64,000 nt of DNA from Paenibacillus rhizophilus (GCF_003854965.1 NZ_RQPI01000004.1:1-64000), one strand, 5' to 3'; shown: positions 32,423 through 39,597, counted from the stretch's first letter. The notes: generated by a model from the letters alone, not told the origin. Numbers and translations are program-made.

Positions 32423-32506
32423 ATGGACACAGTAACATGGATCGTTATTCTAGCAGCCTTAGCGCTGAGTGTTTTCGGATTGATTCGGGCGAAGCGGAAT
32501 AAATAA
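32423..32506 (+). CDS. 27-residue membrane micro-peptide
   Basis: ATG 32423 behind ACGGGAGGCTG. The product is almost one membrane helix (TVTWIVILAALALSVFGLI) ending RAKRNK. With the preceding peptide it forms a pair of tiny hydrophobic-basic products under one repressor. Small size makes the call tentative; the ribosome site and composition support it. Confidence 0.5.
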   Translation: MDTVTWIVILAALALSVFGLIRAKRNK

Positions 32507-32536
32507 GCCGGAGGGCATACGCGGGAGGGATAAGGG

Positions 32537-32776
32537 ATGGAACATTTTATCAGAAATACTTTAGATGTTGAGGTAGATGGACTGAGACACAGAAATAGAT
32601 ACATTGTAAGGGCTATGGTTGATGTGATACAGGCAGACGGATTCGCCGAATTGGAACAAAAGGTAATTGAAGATGTCACCCTAACTTGGGACGAAATCGA
32701 GAAAGAGGGTGGAGCATCTGAGGTGAAAAAACAATTTAAGGAGCGTTATAACCTACAAAAGGGTTGGGGTGGATAA
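32537..32776 (+). CDS. Small acidic phage protein
   Basis: A 79-residue protein with GGAGGGATAAGGG before its ATG. It is mostly helical and charged, with a C-terminal KQFKERYNLQKGWGG. No family recognised. A GGGGCTACGGCCCC hairpin follows at ~32779-32793. Confidence 0.5.
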   Translation: MEHFIRNTLDVEVDGLRHRNRYIVRAMVDVIQADGFAELEQKVIEDVTLTWDEIEKEGGASEVKKQFKERYNLQKGWGG

Positions 32777-32819
32777 CACGGGGCTACGGCCCCTCTAATC
32801 AAAGGAGTGACAACCGAAA

Positions 32820-32996
32820 GTGAAGTTCACTTCAGGAGAATTACACGCTATCGAAACAGGCTTGCTTCTCCGTATAAAGGACTTGGAGAAACGAATCAAA
32901 CAACATTCTCAAATAGGAGATATGGAACAGGCTGCCGAAGAAGAGCTGCTTCTGAAAGAGGCCAAGGCTGCTTTGAAAAAGGTGGAAATCAAATAA
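32820..32996 (+). CDS. Small coiled-coil phage protein
   Basis: A 58-residue helical protein from GTG 32820 (MKFTSGELHAIETGLLLRIKD...); an overlapping frame at 32807-33034 is less protein-like. AAAGGAG is ~13 nt upstream, slightly far. Heptad-like Leu/Glu/Lys pattern suggests a coiled coil. It is the last recognisable small gene before the Agr-like locus. Confidence 0.5.
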   Translation: MKFTSGELHAIETGLLLRIKDLEKRIKQHSQIGDMEQAAEEELLLKEAKAALKKVEIK

Positions 32997-33078
32997 CGCC
33001 TGATGATGGCCGGAGGGATACCTGCGGAAACTGAATTTAACACACTCCACAATACCGTCTGATAGGCTGTGGATATCT

Positions 33079-33120
33079 TAAATCTAGTAGTATACGGACT
33101 TAGGACTTTAGATTTATAAT
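33079..33120 (+). promoter_or_regulatory. Promoter and inverted repeat of Agr-like locus 1
   Basis: A perfect 8-bp inverted repeat TAAATCTA (33079-33086) / TAGATTTA (33109-33116), centres 30 bp apart, overlaps a consensus -10 TATAAT (33115-33120). The -35 position is poor, which fits activator dependence. Inference: binding site for the LytTR protein encoded at the end of this operon, or for another regulator. Confidence 0.5.
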
Positions 33121-33159
33121 TATGATCGAGAAGAAAATTATGTCAGGCGGTGTTGTGAA

Positions 33160-33783
33160 GTGTCGTGGGAACCGGTATGGTTTATGGTATTTTCTAATTT
33201 AGAGGCGTTCGCCTGGTGTGCGCTTTGTATGGCGATGTTCCGCTATAAGACATCGGAGTATGTATGGCCGATACTGATCATTATTACTTTAATGAATTTG
33301 CAGAGTTATATTTTGCGCAATGAATTTTCATTATCCTACTTGGCCCCTACGATCAACATCCTATTTGTCACGCTGCTTTTTGCGGCGATAGTCAAGGAGT
33401 CGCTGCTTGGATCAATAATTATAGCGGCAGTTGGATTTCTCGGATTTGGGTTGATCCAGGCGCTTATTGCAGTTACTTTATTCGGTTCAATAAGCGGAGT
33501 CGGTGCTTCAAAGACGAATGGCTATGTTCTTCAGATCAGTACCGCTATCATTGTCATTCCGTTGTCGTGGTTCATGTATCGATACGGACACGGGTTCTCC
33601 TTTGATTTCGAGAAGTTTCGAGTTAAAAATGAGAAATTATTGCTAGTCACATTGATACTTATATTTATGATAATGATTACGTTTGTTCTATACCTTAACC
33701 AGATATGGAATGTGATCGTTCTCTTTGTTATTTCGTTACTATTCTTCCTGAAGTATGCCATCGAAAGGGAGAAGGATATATGA
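33160..33783 (+). CDS. Kinase-less AgrC-like membrane sensor, locus 1
   Basis: A 207-residue, almost entirely hydrophobic protein from GTG 33160. About six membrane helices are visible, ending with a short basic tail (KYAIEREKDI). Gene order (before agrB and agrD) and helical layout match the N-terminal peptide-sensing half of AgrC-type kinases, but there is no HAMP, DHp or ATPase domain: the gene stops at the membrane. Shared patches with the locus-2 protein at 45014 (LSW...R...GFSF, then NE/NR-LLLV) mark them as paralogues. Its stop overlaps agrB (ATGA). Confidence 0.65.
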   Translation: MSWEPVWFMVFSNLEAFAWCALCMAMFRYKTSEYVWPILIIITLMNLQSYILRNEFSLSYLAPTINILFVTLLFAAIVKESLLGSIIIAAVGFLGFGLIQALIAVTLFGSISGVGASKTNGYVLQISTAIIVIPLSWFMYRYGHGFSFDFEKFRVKNEKLLLVTLILIFMIMITFVLYLNQIWNVIVLFVISLLFFLKYAIEREKDI

Positions 33784-34307
33784 TTGACGCTTTGGCCGGT
33801 AAAATAGCAAGTGCTATCAAAAGAATCGTCCCGGATCATCCTGCTTCGGAAGCTGTATTAAAATTTTCTCTGTCAGTTGTGCTGAATGCGTTTTTCATAA
33901 TCATCCTCTCTCTGCTGGTATCTTTAACCACTGGCAGAACTAATGAAGTGCTGATGATTCTTGTATCATTCGCTGCCTTGAGGCAATTAACAGGAGGCGC
34001 CCATCTTAAATCTGGAACTGCTTGCGTAATCTTCACTTCCGCTCTGTTCACAATTCTTTCTTATGTTGATTTAGAAATTGCCATGACACAAATCATTAAT
34101 GCGATTAGCCTGCTACTCATCATATGGCTTGCGCCGATTGGAATTGAGCGCCAGACTCGCATACCGAAGCGGCACTGGCCGAAAATGAAAGTTGTAGCTG
34201 TGCTGCTTGTCATTGTTAATATTTTCACCGGCGCTTCCGCGATTGCGGTTTGTTTCTTTGTCCAGTCACTTAGTTTGATTATTGCTCGAAAGGGGGTGAA
34301 ATGGTAA
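33780..34307 (+). CDS. agrB: AgrB-family peptide-processing membrane protease, locus 1
   Basis: A 175-residue membrane protein from ATG 33780 (AAAGGGAGAAGG upstream). The AgrB catalytic pair is present: His75 in GGAHLK and Cys82, seven residues apart, as in characterised AgrB proteases. Helices surround this motif, and a basic loop (ERQTRIPKRHWPKMK) precedes the last segments. AgrB cuts the C-terminal tail off AgrD and forms the (thio)lactone ring. Tight overlaps with both neighbours indicate one operon. Confidence 0.88.
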   Translation: MIDALAGKIASAIKRIVPDHPASEAVLKFSLSVVLNAFFIIILSLLVSLTTGRTNEVLMILVSFAALRQLTGGAHLKSGTACVIFTSALFTILSYVDLEIAMTQIINAISLLLIIWLAPIGIERQTRIPKRHWPKMKVVAVLLVIVNIFTGASAIAVCFFVQSLSLIIARKGVKW

Positions 34308-34435
34308 TGAAAAAATATGCACGTGTAGTCTATATGCTGGCGTCATCGCTCGCGCTTGCAGCCACTTTCATCGTAGGCACAAACAGCGTCCTCTTTGTAA
34401 ACAGCCCAGACGTTCCGGAAGAACTTATGAAATAA
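34307..34435 (+). CDS. agrD: AgrD-like autoinducer precursor with serine ring residue
   Basis: A 42-residue peptide (AAGGGGGTGAAATGG before ATG 34307). Layout: amphipathic/hydrophobic leader (~1-24), a core NSVLFV, and an acidic tail NSPDVPEELMK. The tail aligns with staphylococcal AgrD (VPKEL), and by that alignment S27-V-L-F-V31 takes the place of the five-residue Cys ring. No Cys exists in the peptide, so the product should be an oxygen-ester lactone, as known for S. intermedius AIP and enterococcal GBAP. Start overlaps the agrB stop by 1 nt. Confidence 0.78.
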   Translation: MKKYARVVYMLASSLALAATFIVGTNSVLFVNSPDVPEELMK

Positions 34436-34449
34436 TGGAGATGTGCAAG

Positions 34450-34830
34450 ATGAATGTTTTGTCGGTTACGAGAGACGTTGAAGGTGGAGGAGGTCTTGTC
34501 CAATTGCCTCTCCACCTTATCACTCACATGGTTTATTTAAAGGCAAAGAATAGAGTTGTCGTCCACACGGTTGATGAAGAGTATTACATTATGGGGACGC
34601 TAATGTACTGGAAAAAGGCAATATCGGCAACCGGATATAGGTTTGTTTGTGCTGATAAGACAAATGTAGTCAATATTGATAGAATAAAGGCTATGGATTC
34701 TGACCGGCATATTGCCTATTTCGAAGAGTTTCCCACAAAGCATTCGAAATCATGCACTCTAACAAGCATTCGATTCAATGAGATTTCAAAACGAATCGGA
34801 ATTATCGGAAGTTCCATTTGTTTTGCTTGA
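34450..34830 (+). CDS. Stand-alone LytTR DNA-binding protein, locus 1
   Basis: A 126-residue protein consisting of a LytTR-type domain alone; no receiver domain is encoded. ATG 34450 lies 9 nt after GGAG; the in-frame ATG 34435 overlaps the agrD stop. Features: LPLHLITHMVYLKAKNRVVVHT, YYIMGTLMYW, then the FVCADKTNVVNIDRI segment that replaces the classical H-R-x-x-x-V-N motif. The locus-2 protein at 47339 is a paralogue of identical length. How it is switched without phosphorylation is not evident. Confidence 0.82.
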   Translation: MNVLSVTRDVEGGGGLVQLPLHLITHMVYLKAKNRVVVHTVDEEYYIMGTLMYWKKAISATGYRFVCADKTNVVNIDRIKAMDSDRHIAYFEEFPTKHSKSCTLTSIRFNEISKRIGIIGSSICFA

Positions 34831-34833
34831 GCA

Positions 34834-34867
34834 TAAAAAAAGAGCCGCTAAGAACGGCTCTTTTTTT
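34834..34867 (+). terminator. Terminator of Agr-like locus 1
   Basis: AAAGAGCCG (34838 onward) pairs with CGGCTCTTT around CTAAGAA, flanked by an A-run and followed by TTTTTTT. Confidence 0.9.
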
Positions 34868-35080
34868 ATGTCCGGTATTTTACCACATGATAGATGTAAT
34901 ATGTTGTCGAAAAATGAAAACAAATCAAATTATTATGTCTAGACGTAAGTTTGTTTACTTACTCCTTTATTTGGGATTAAATATAATTAATTCAGAGGAC
35001 AAAAAAATATTGACATTTTTAACTGGAACGCTTTATTCGGCGAATGCTGTCGGGGAGTAGCATATCTACTCCGCCTGTTA
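34868..35080. other. AT-rich intergenic stretch with one Spo0A-type box
   Basis: TGTCGAA (34905-34911) matches the 0A box. A weak open frame exists, but its composition and lack of a ribosome site argue against a gene. GGAGTA/TACTCC (about 35053-35071) forms a small stem just beyond the XRE gene end. Otherwise nothing is evident. Confidence 0.4.
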
Positions 35081-35308
35081 CTACTCCAAAAACTCATAGA
35101 GATCGGATTCGTTGCAACCGAGAGTTAAACATATCGCTCTACTCACAAGAGGGTTAGGGTATTTTTTACCCCTTTCATATTTCGAAAGTATGGAGTCGGA
35201 TATCGAAATGCCGAACTTATCATATAGCGCTTCTGACAATCCAACTTGGGTCAATCCTCTGTTCTCTCGAATCCTTCGTAACAGGCACTCCCCTAAGCGA
35301 AGTGCCAT
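35081..35308 (-). CDS. XRE-family regulator
   Basis: A 75-residue Cro/CI-type helix-turn-helix protein: LLRRIRENRGLTQVGLSEALY...ISISDSILSKYERGKKYPN. It has only the DNA-binding domain. The size suits a phage Cro/repressor or an ICE regulator. A minus-strand TATAAT (35356-35361) lies upstream. It is oriented opposite to the xis-like gene, like a lysogeny-control pair. Confidence 0.8.
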   Translation of the reverse strand: MALRLGECLLRRIRENRGLTQVGLSEALYDKFGISISDSILSKYERGKKYPNPLVSRAICLTLGCNESDLYEFLE

Positions 35309-35355
35309 AGATCCTCCTTTTACAATAAATAAATCAAGAAGGTGATATCGAGCGA

Positions 35356-35394
35356 ATTATAACATATCAAAATAAAAATAGCATGTACGTGTAG
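35356..35394. promoter_or_regulatory. XRE promoter -10 and RHH-operator-like site
   Basis: ATTATA (35356-35361) is TATAAT on the minus strand. Just upstream of it, GCATGTACGTGTA (35381-35393) matches 11 of 12 core bases of the 32147/32178 RHH operators (CATGTACGAGTA). Cross-regulation by the RHH protein is possible. Confidence 0.4.
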
Positions 35395-35436
35395 TCTAAT
35401 GGAGAGACACATGAAAAAAAGTTGATCAAATACGGA

Positions 35437-35468
35437 TTAGGGGCGCGTCTGCCAGGACACGCCCCTAA
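35437..35468. terminator. GC-rich hairpin in AT-rich spacer
   Basis: TTAGGGGCG (35437-35445) pairs with CGCCCCTAA (35460-35468), with further GTC/GAC pairing inside. No clear T-run follows directly on the plus strand. It could be a terminator or a cruciform-like site. Confidence 0.45.
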
Positions 35469-35584
35469 GAAAAGATTCATAGTTAAAATTTCATCTTTAC
35501 TGTATCACATCTTTTTGTAATTGGTTAGAGGTATTTTGTAGCATAAATTTTTATTGACAAATAAACAATCAACGGGGTGGAACT

Positions 35585-35782
35585 GTGAAGCTTGAAGAAT
35601 ATCCAATAATGTTGAATCTTAAACAAGTATCCGAAATTACTTCTATGTCTGAGAAGGCCATATATCGATTAGTACATAAGGAACGATCAGATGGTGGGAT
35701 TCCCTGTGTGCGAGCCGGCGAAAGAATTGTACGAGTTAGCCGATCAGACCTCCAAAAATGGATTGAATCACGTACAGCGTAG
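35585..35782 (+). CDS. Excisionase-like small DNA-binding protein
   Basis: A 65-residue winged-helix protein of the HTH_17/excisionase type: LNLKQVSEITSMSEKAIYRLVHKE...GIPCVRAGERIVRVSRSDLQKWI. GTG 35585 would follow ACGGGGTGGAACT; the first Met-coded alternative is downstream. Such proteins act as recombination directionality factors or small regulators on mobile elements. No integrase lies beside it in the window. Confidence 0.75.
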   Translation: MKLEEYPIMLNLKQVSEITSMSEKAIYRLVHKERSDGGIPCVRAGERIVRVSRSDLQKWIESRTA

Positions 35783-36285
35783 CTTCGTTAAATTCAACAA
35801 ACATTTAACGCCAATGCGGATTTAACCGTTCATTGGCGTTAAAGATGTTACAACTATTAATTAGAAAAACCATTATAAACCGCGCTTTTCGTATTTATGG
35901 TTAAAGATGTTGCAGTTGTTAGCGGTATGGGCGGCATGATGTAACAAGGGCCATAAGCCCTTATGCATCAAGAGTTTCTGTAACAGGAAACACCGTTTGA
36001 CCCCATATGTATATTTTCGAGGCCTCCCAGGATACCCTGGGAGGCCTCTTCATTTCGGCAATAAAATTGACTATTCCAATAGTTATGGTTTAATATACAT
36101 AATGAAAGGTACCAACAACCATTTGGGGTCTTTCAGCTACCCAATTCATCATATATATATTAAAGTTGCTATGATAATTATATGTTATCATATATAACGT
36201 GGATAGGTGATGTTTACAACAACCACCTACTTTTTTCGAGTTTTTTCGAGCTTTTCTTATTAAAATGTGATTAAAAATAACATAA
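35783..36285. repeat. Repeat-rich non-coding stretch (possible att/arm sites)
   Basis: No gene. A 13-bp perfect inverted repeat TTTAACGCCAATG (35804-35816) / CATTGGCGTTAAA (35831-35843). Two direct repeats starting GTTAAAGATGTT (35838-35859 and 35900-35921) match at 18 of 22 positions, all differences being transitions. A hairpin TGATG...AAGGGC/GCCCTT...CATCA lies at ~35937-35970. A 13-bp perfect stem GAGGCCTCCCAGG/CCTGGGAGGCCTC (36019-36048) may be a terminator. The rest to 36285 is AT-rich without a clear feature. Confidence 0.5.
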
Positions 36286-36426
36286 AATTGTAGACAATTT
36301 CGTTTTCTGTATGTATTATAAGGCTAACTTCTACGAGATGAGCTAGACAGATGTAAGGTTTCGATTTTAGTCGCAAGCTGAAAGAAAATGGACCGGGGTA
36401 GACTAATTAATTAATTGTATACAATT
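36286..36426. promoter_or_regulatory. Two GntR-type operators
   Basis: AATTGTAGACAATT (36286-36299) and AATTGTATACAATT (36413-36426) are near-identical palindromes with the T-GT-N-AC-A character of FadR/VanR-class GntR sites. The second lies ~57 nt before the GntR gene. Spacing of 127 bp (about 12 helical turns) would permit looping. Likely autoregulation of the 36483-44782 operon. Confidence 0.6.
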
Positions 36427-36482
36427 ATACAGTTATACTTTTGGAGCCGGAACTAGCAGATTTTTGACTAGGAGATGGAAAT

Positions 36483-37163
36483 ATGAACAGTTCTGTTATG
36501 CGAACGCGCAGGTTATCCAAGGATAATACTTATTTTGCATTAAAACAAAAAATTATTGATAGTGAGTTAAAGCCTGACCAAAATGTACATGAAGAAAATT
36601 TGGCAGCTTTGCTCGGAGTTAGCCGGACTCCTTTAAGAGAGGCTATACAAAGGTTGGAGAATGAGGAATTTCTCGTTCGGCAGCCAAATGGAAGATTGAA
36701 AGTGGCCCCAGTGACAATGGATGAGGTTAAAGAAATATTTCTTATTCGCAGCATGCTGGAAGGTTATATTGCCAAGAATGCGGCCAAAAATGCCACGGAT
36801 AAAGATATCCAAAATTTAACGGCCATGATTGGGAATATTAAACAGTCCTTTCAGTCAGGCGAGAGTCAGGATTTTGTTTCATATGGCTTTGAATTCCATG
36901 ATTATTTATCTGAAATGAGCGATCTTAAAACATTTGTGAAAATCTTGAATCATCTAAGAGATCACGCGCTTCGCTATTGCCGGTTTGTTTCGCTGCATGG
37001 TGATTGGAACAAGCAGGCAGATGAAGAACATAACCTTATCTTACAAATGATAGCCGACAGAAATGAAGACGGCGCTGAAAAAGCGATGCAGGATCATATA
37101 TTAAGCAGTCTATCCGCTGCATTGGAGAGAATAAAGGGAATTCAAGCAAACAGAGAGGATTGA
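36483..37163 (+). CDS. GntR-family regulator (FCD subfamily)
   Basis: A 226-residue protein. The winged helix spans ~15-75 (ENLAALLGVSRTPLREAIQRLENE) and the all-helical FCD ligand domain ~80-215, with metal-binding-type residues around EFHDYL and EEHNLI. FadR-type regulators sense small acids or amino acid derivatives. It is first in a nine-gene operon of sulfur/amino-acid metabolism and probably represses it through the upstream palindromes. ATG 36483 follows AGGAGATGGAAAT. Confidence 0.88.
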   Translation: MNSSVMRTRRLSKDNTYFALKQKIIDSELKPDQNVHEENLAALLGVSRTPLREAIQRLENEEFLVRQPNGRLKVAPVTMDEVKEIFLIRSMLEGYIAKNAAKNATDKDIQNLTAMIGNIKQSFQSGESQDFVSYGFEFHDYLSEMSDLKTFVKILNHLRDHALRYCRFVSLHGDWNKQADEEHNLILQMIADRNEDGAEKAMQDHILSSLSAALERIKGIQANRED

Positions 37164-37170
37164 GTTTTAT

Positions 37171-38385
37171 ATGAAAACAAAATGGAGTATGGACACGAAG
37201 ATTATTCATGAAAACCAGTTTCCGGACCCTCAAACGGGGGCCATCTCTCAAAGCATCATACCTGCAGTCGCTTATGCGTTCCCTGATGCAGAAACAGCGG
37301 CGGCTGTTGTAGCCGGCGAAGAAGAAGGCGTTTATTACGGCAGATATGGAAATCCCACATCCCGTACATTGGAAAAAAAGATAGCTGCATTAGAGGGTGG
37401 AGAAGATGCGTTAGGCGTTTCCAGTGGAATGGCGGCAATCTCCATTGCTCTGCTCGGCTTCTTGAAGCATGGCGATCATGTCCTTGTGACTAAGGATGTA
37501 TATGGAGGCACCTATAGCTTCCTGACTTCTTTGGCGCCCCGATTTGGCATACAATTTGATTTTGTCGATTGTACGGATATAGATTCAATGATTAAGGCAA
37601 TTAAGCCAAATACAAAAGCAGTATATATTGAAACTCCTTCTAATCCCAATTTGACAATCCTTGATATTAGAAAAATTACAGAGGCATGCAAATCCTATCA
37701 GCTGCCCGTCATTGTCGATAACACATTTATGAGCCCTTGCTTACAGAAGCCTTTGGAGCTTGGGGCCGATGTTGTGGTGCACAGTGCTACTAAATATATT
37801 AATGGCCATGGAGATGTACTGGCTGGATTTATTGTAGGAAAAAAGGACATCATCCAGTTTATGAGAAAGAAACTGATGGGCGATTTGGGGCAAAATTTAA
37901 ATGCATGGGACGCATTCTTAATTTTAAGAGGCATGAAGACCATGGCTTTGCGGGTGGAAAGACATTGCAGCAACGCCCAGAAAATCGCCGAATACCTTGA
38001 GGCCCATCCTTTCATCGCTAAAGTCTTTTATCCGGGCTTAAAGTCTCATCCTCAACATGAGCTGGCCAAAGAACAAATGAAAGGAATGGGAGGCATTGTT
38101 TCTTTCGAAGTAAAGGGAGGCTTAGTTGAAGGGAAGAAATTAATAAACTCACTAAAATTAGCGATGATTTCTTTCAGCTTGGGAGATCCGGAAACATTAG
38201 TTCAGCATCCGGCATCAATGACTCATGCTTCTATTCCAAAGGAAGAGAGAGTGAAATTTGGAATCACGGATGGATTAATTCGCGTTTCGGTCGGGTTAGA
38301 GGATGCGGATGATATTATCAGCGATTTCGATCAAGCTCTGACCGACTTGTTTTCTGCTTCTGAAATGAAAATAATAACGAAATAA
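37171..38385 (+). CDS. PLP-dependent C-S lyase (cystathionine/methionine gamma-lyase family)
   Basis: A 404-residue Cys/Met-metabolism PLP enzyme. The PLP Lys is K208 in VVVHSATKYINGHGDV; other family marks are YGRYGNPT (~54-61), SSGMAAIS and a C-terminal GLIRVSVGLED. It cleaves or exchanges groups at the gamma- or beta-carbon of S-substituted cysteines/homocysteines. Among subfamilies the sequence looks closest to gamma-lyases, but substrate cannot be read from sequence. Neighbouring deacylase and MetNIQ homologues suggest an S-substituted amino acid as substrate. Confidence 0.9.
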   Translation: MKTKWSMDTKIIHENQFPDPQTGAISQSIIPAVAYAFPDAETAAAVVAGEEEGVYYGRYGNPTSRTLEKKIAALEGGEDALGVSSGMAAISIALLGFLKHGDHVLVTKDVYGGTYSFLTSLAPRFGIQFDFVDCTDIDSMIKAIKPNTKAVYIETPSNPNLTILDIRKITEACKSYQLPVIVDNTFMSPCLQKPLELGADVVVHSATKYINGHGDVLAGFIVGKKDIIQFMRKKLMGDLGQNLNAWDAFLILRGMKTMALRVERHCSNAQKIAEYLEAHPFIAKVFYPGLKSHPQHELAKEQMKGMGGIVSFEVKGGLVEGKKLINSLKLAMISFSLGDPETLVQHPASMTHASIPKEERVKFGITDGLIRVSVGLEDADDIISDFDQALTDLFSASEMKIITK

Positions 38386-38399
38386 AAGGGAGGAAGTAC

Positions 38400-39563
38400 A
38401 TGTCTTTTAAACTGGGTGAGATTGAACAAGCTTTAGGCAGTCAGTTAATTGACGTTCGAAGAAACCTTCATCAGGAGCCGGAATTATCTTATGAAGAGTT
38501 TAAAACAACAGAGAAACTGCGTAAATGGCTGACAGATGCCAATATTCGCATGTTGGACCTCCCTTTACAAACGGGACTTATCGCGGAAATCGGACAAGGG
38601 GCAGGGCCAATCGCAGCCATTCGCTGTGATATAGATGCACTCCCGATTGAAGAGCAGACCGGATTGCCTTTTGCGTCAGAGGTTCCAGGGAAAATGCACG
38701 CATGTGGTCATGATTTTCACACGGCTGTCATTTTAGGTGCTGCATACTTGCTCAAAGCCCGCGAAGATGAGCTGCCCGGAAGGGTTAGAGTACTGTTTCA
38801 GCCGGCAGAAGAAACCGGACACGGGGCTGAAAGCGTCTTGGCCTCGGGTGGGCTAGAAGATGTGGCTGCCATATTTGGTCTTCATAACTCACCAGAAATG
38901 CCTGCAGGATCGTTTGGAACGAGAACCGGTGCTTTAACAGCCGGAGTTGACCGGTTTGAAATTACGGTGAAAGGCATCGGCGCCCATGCCGCCACTCCGG
39001 AAAATGGTGTGGATGCCATTGTAACAGCGGCTCAAATTATTACCGCTCTTCAAACGATTGTAAGCCGCCAGAATAAGGCAGGAGAGCCGGTTGTACTGAG
39101 TGTTACCCGAATCAATGGAGGGTTCACCTGGAATGTGCTGCCGGAGATGGTGGAATTGGAAGGTACGGTTCGAACTTATAATGAAGAGATTCGCCGTATT
39201 ATTCCGGAAAAAATGACCCGAATTATAGAAGGAATTGCCGCGGCAGCCGGGGCGGAGGCCAGCCTGCATTGGTATCCAGGCCCGCCGGCAACGATAAACG
39301 ACGGATATTGGGCTGATTTTACCAAAGAGATCGCCAAACAGTCAGGTTATGAAGTGCATGATATCGCACCGCAAATGGGAGGTGAAGATTTCTCATTGTA
39401 TTTACAGAAGATACCCGGTGCTTTTGTGAATATCGGAACGGGTCCCGCTTACGCGCTGCATCATCCGCGTTTCGATGTAGATGAAACTGCATTGTTGCCG
39501 GCTGCCAAATATTTTGCTTTATTGGCAGAGCAAGCACTGGTGAAACTGAAAGAGGAAGGTTAG
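38400..39563 (+). CDS. M20 family N-acyl amino acid deacylase
   Basis: A 387-residue amidohydrolase of the hippurate/N-acyl-L-amino-acid hydrolase type. Metal ligands are seen in HACGHDFH (~100-107), EETGHG (~138-143) and the late HHPRFDVDE. It removes an acyl group from amino acid derivatives. B. subtilis encodes comparable deacylases (YxeP, and HipO/YtnL) beside cysteine-derivative transporters and C-S lyases. By that parallel this enzyme acts on an N-acetylated sulfur amino acid. AAAAGGGAGG precedes the start. Confidence 0.9.
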   Translation: MSFKLGEIEQALGSQLIDVRRNLHQEPELSYEEFKTTEKLRKWLTDANIRMLDLPLQTGLIAEIGQGAGPIAAIRCDIDALPIEEQTGLPFASEVPGKMHACGHDFHTAVILGAAYLLKAREDELPGRVRVLFQPAEETGHGAESVLASGGLEDVAAIFGLHNSPEMPAGSFGTRTGALTAGVDRFEITVKGIGAHAATPENGVDAIVTAAQIITALQTIVSRQNKAGEPVVLSVTRINGGFTWNVLPEMVELEGTVRTYNEEIRRIIPEKMTRIIEGIAAAAGAEASLHWYPGPPATINDGYWADFTKEIAKQSGYEVHDIAPQMGGEDFSLYLQKIPGAFVNIGTGPAYALHHPRFDVDETALLPAAKYFALLAEQALVKLKEEG

Positions 39564-39597
39564 CTCCAAATCCGATAACGAAATGAGAGGAATGTAT

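Noticed and set aside
33160..34830. Treating locus 1 as a standard AgrBDCA system
   Set aside because: No DHp/ATPase domain after the membrane protein and no receiver domain before LytTR are encoded anywhere in the locus.
34818..35060. Open frame after Agr-like locus 1
   Set aside because: It starts inside the LytTR gene and runs through the terminator; no ribosome site or protein-like composition in the remaining part.
34318..35398. Shared ACGTGTAGTCTA in agrD1 (34320 region) and at 35386
   Set aside because: A 12-nt match within 1 kb could arise by chance, and one copy is coding; not enough to propose an att core.
35553..35558. TTGACA as promoter for the excisionase-like gene
   Set aside because: No acceptable -10 lies 16-18 nt downstream; the spacing would reach into the ribosome site.
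36300..36482. SAM or T-box riboswitch before the sulfur operon
   Set aside because: I looked for S-box core elements and a T-box sequence in the leader and saw none; control by GntR palindromes explains the region better.
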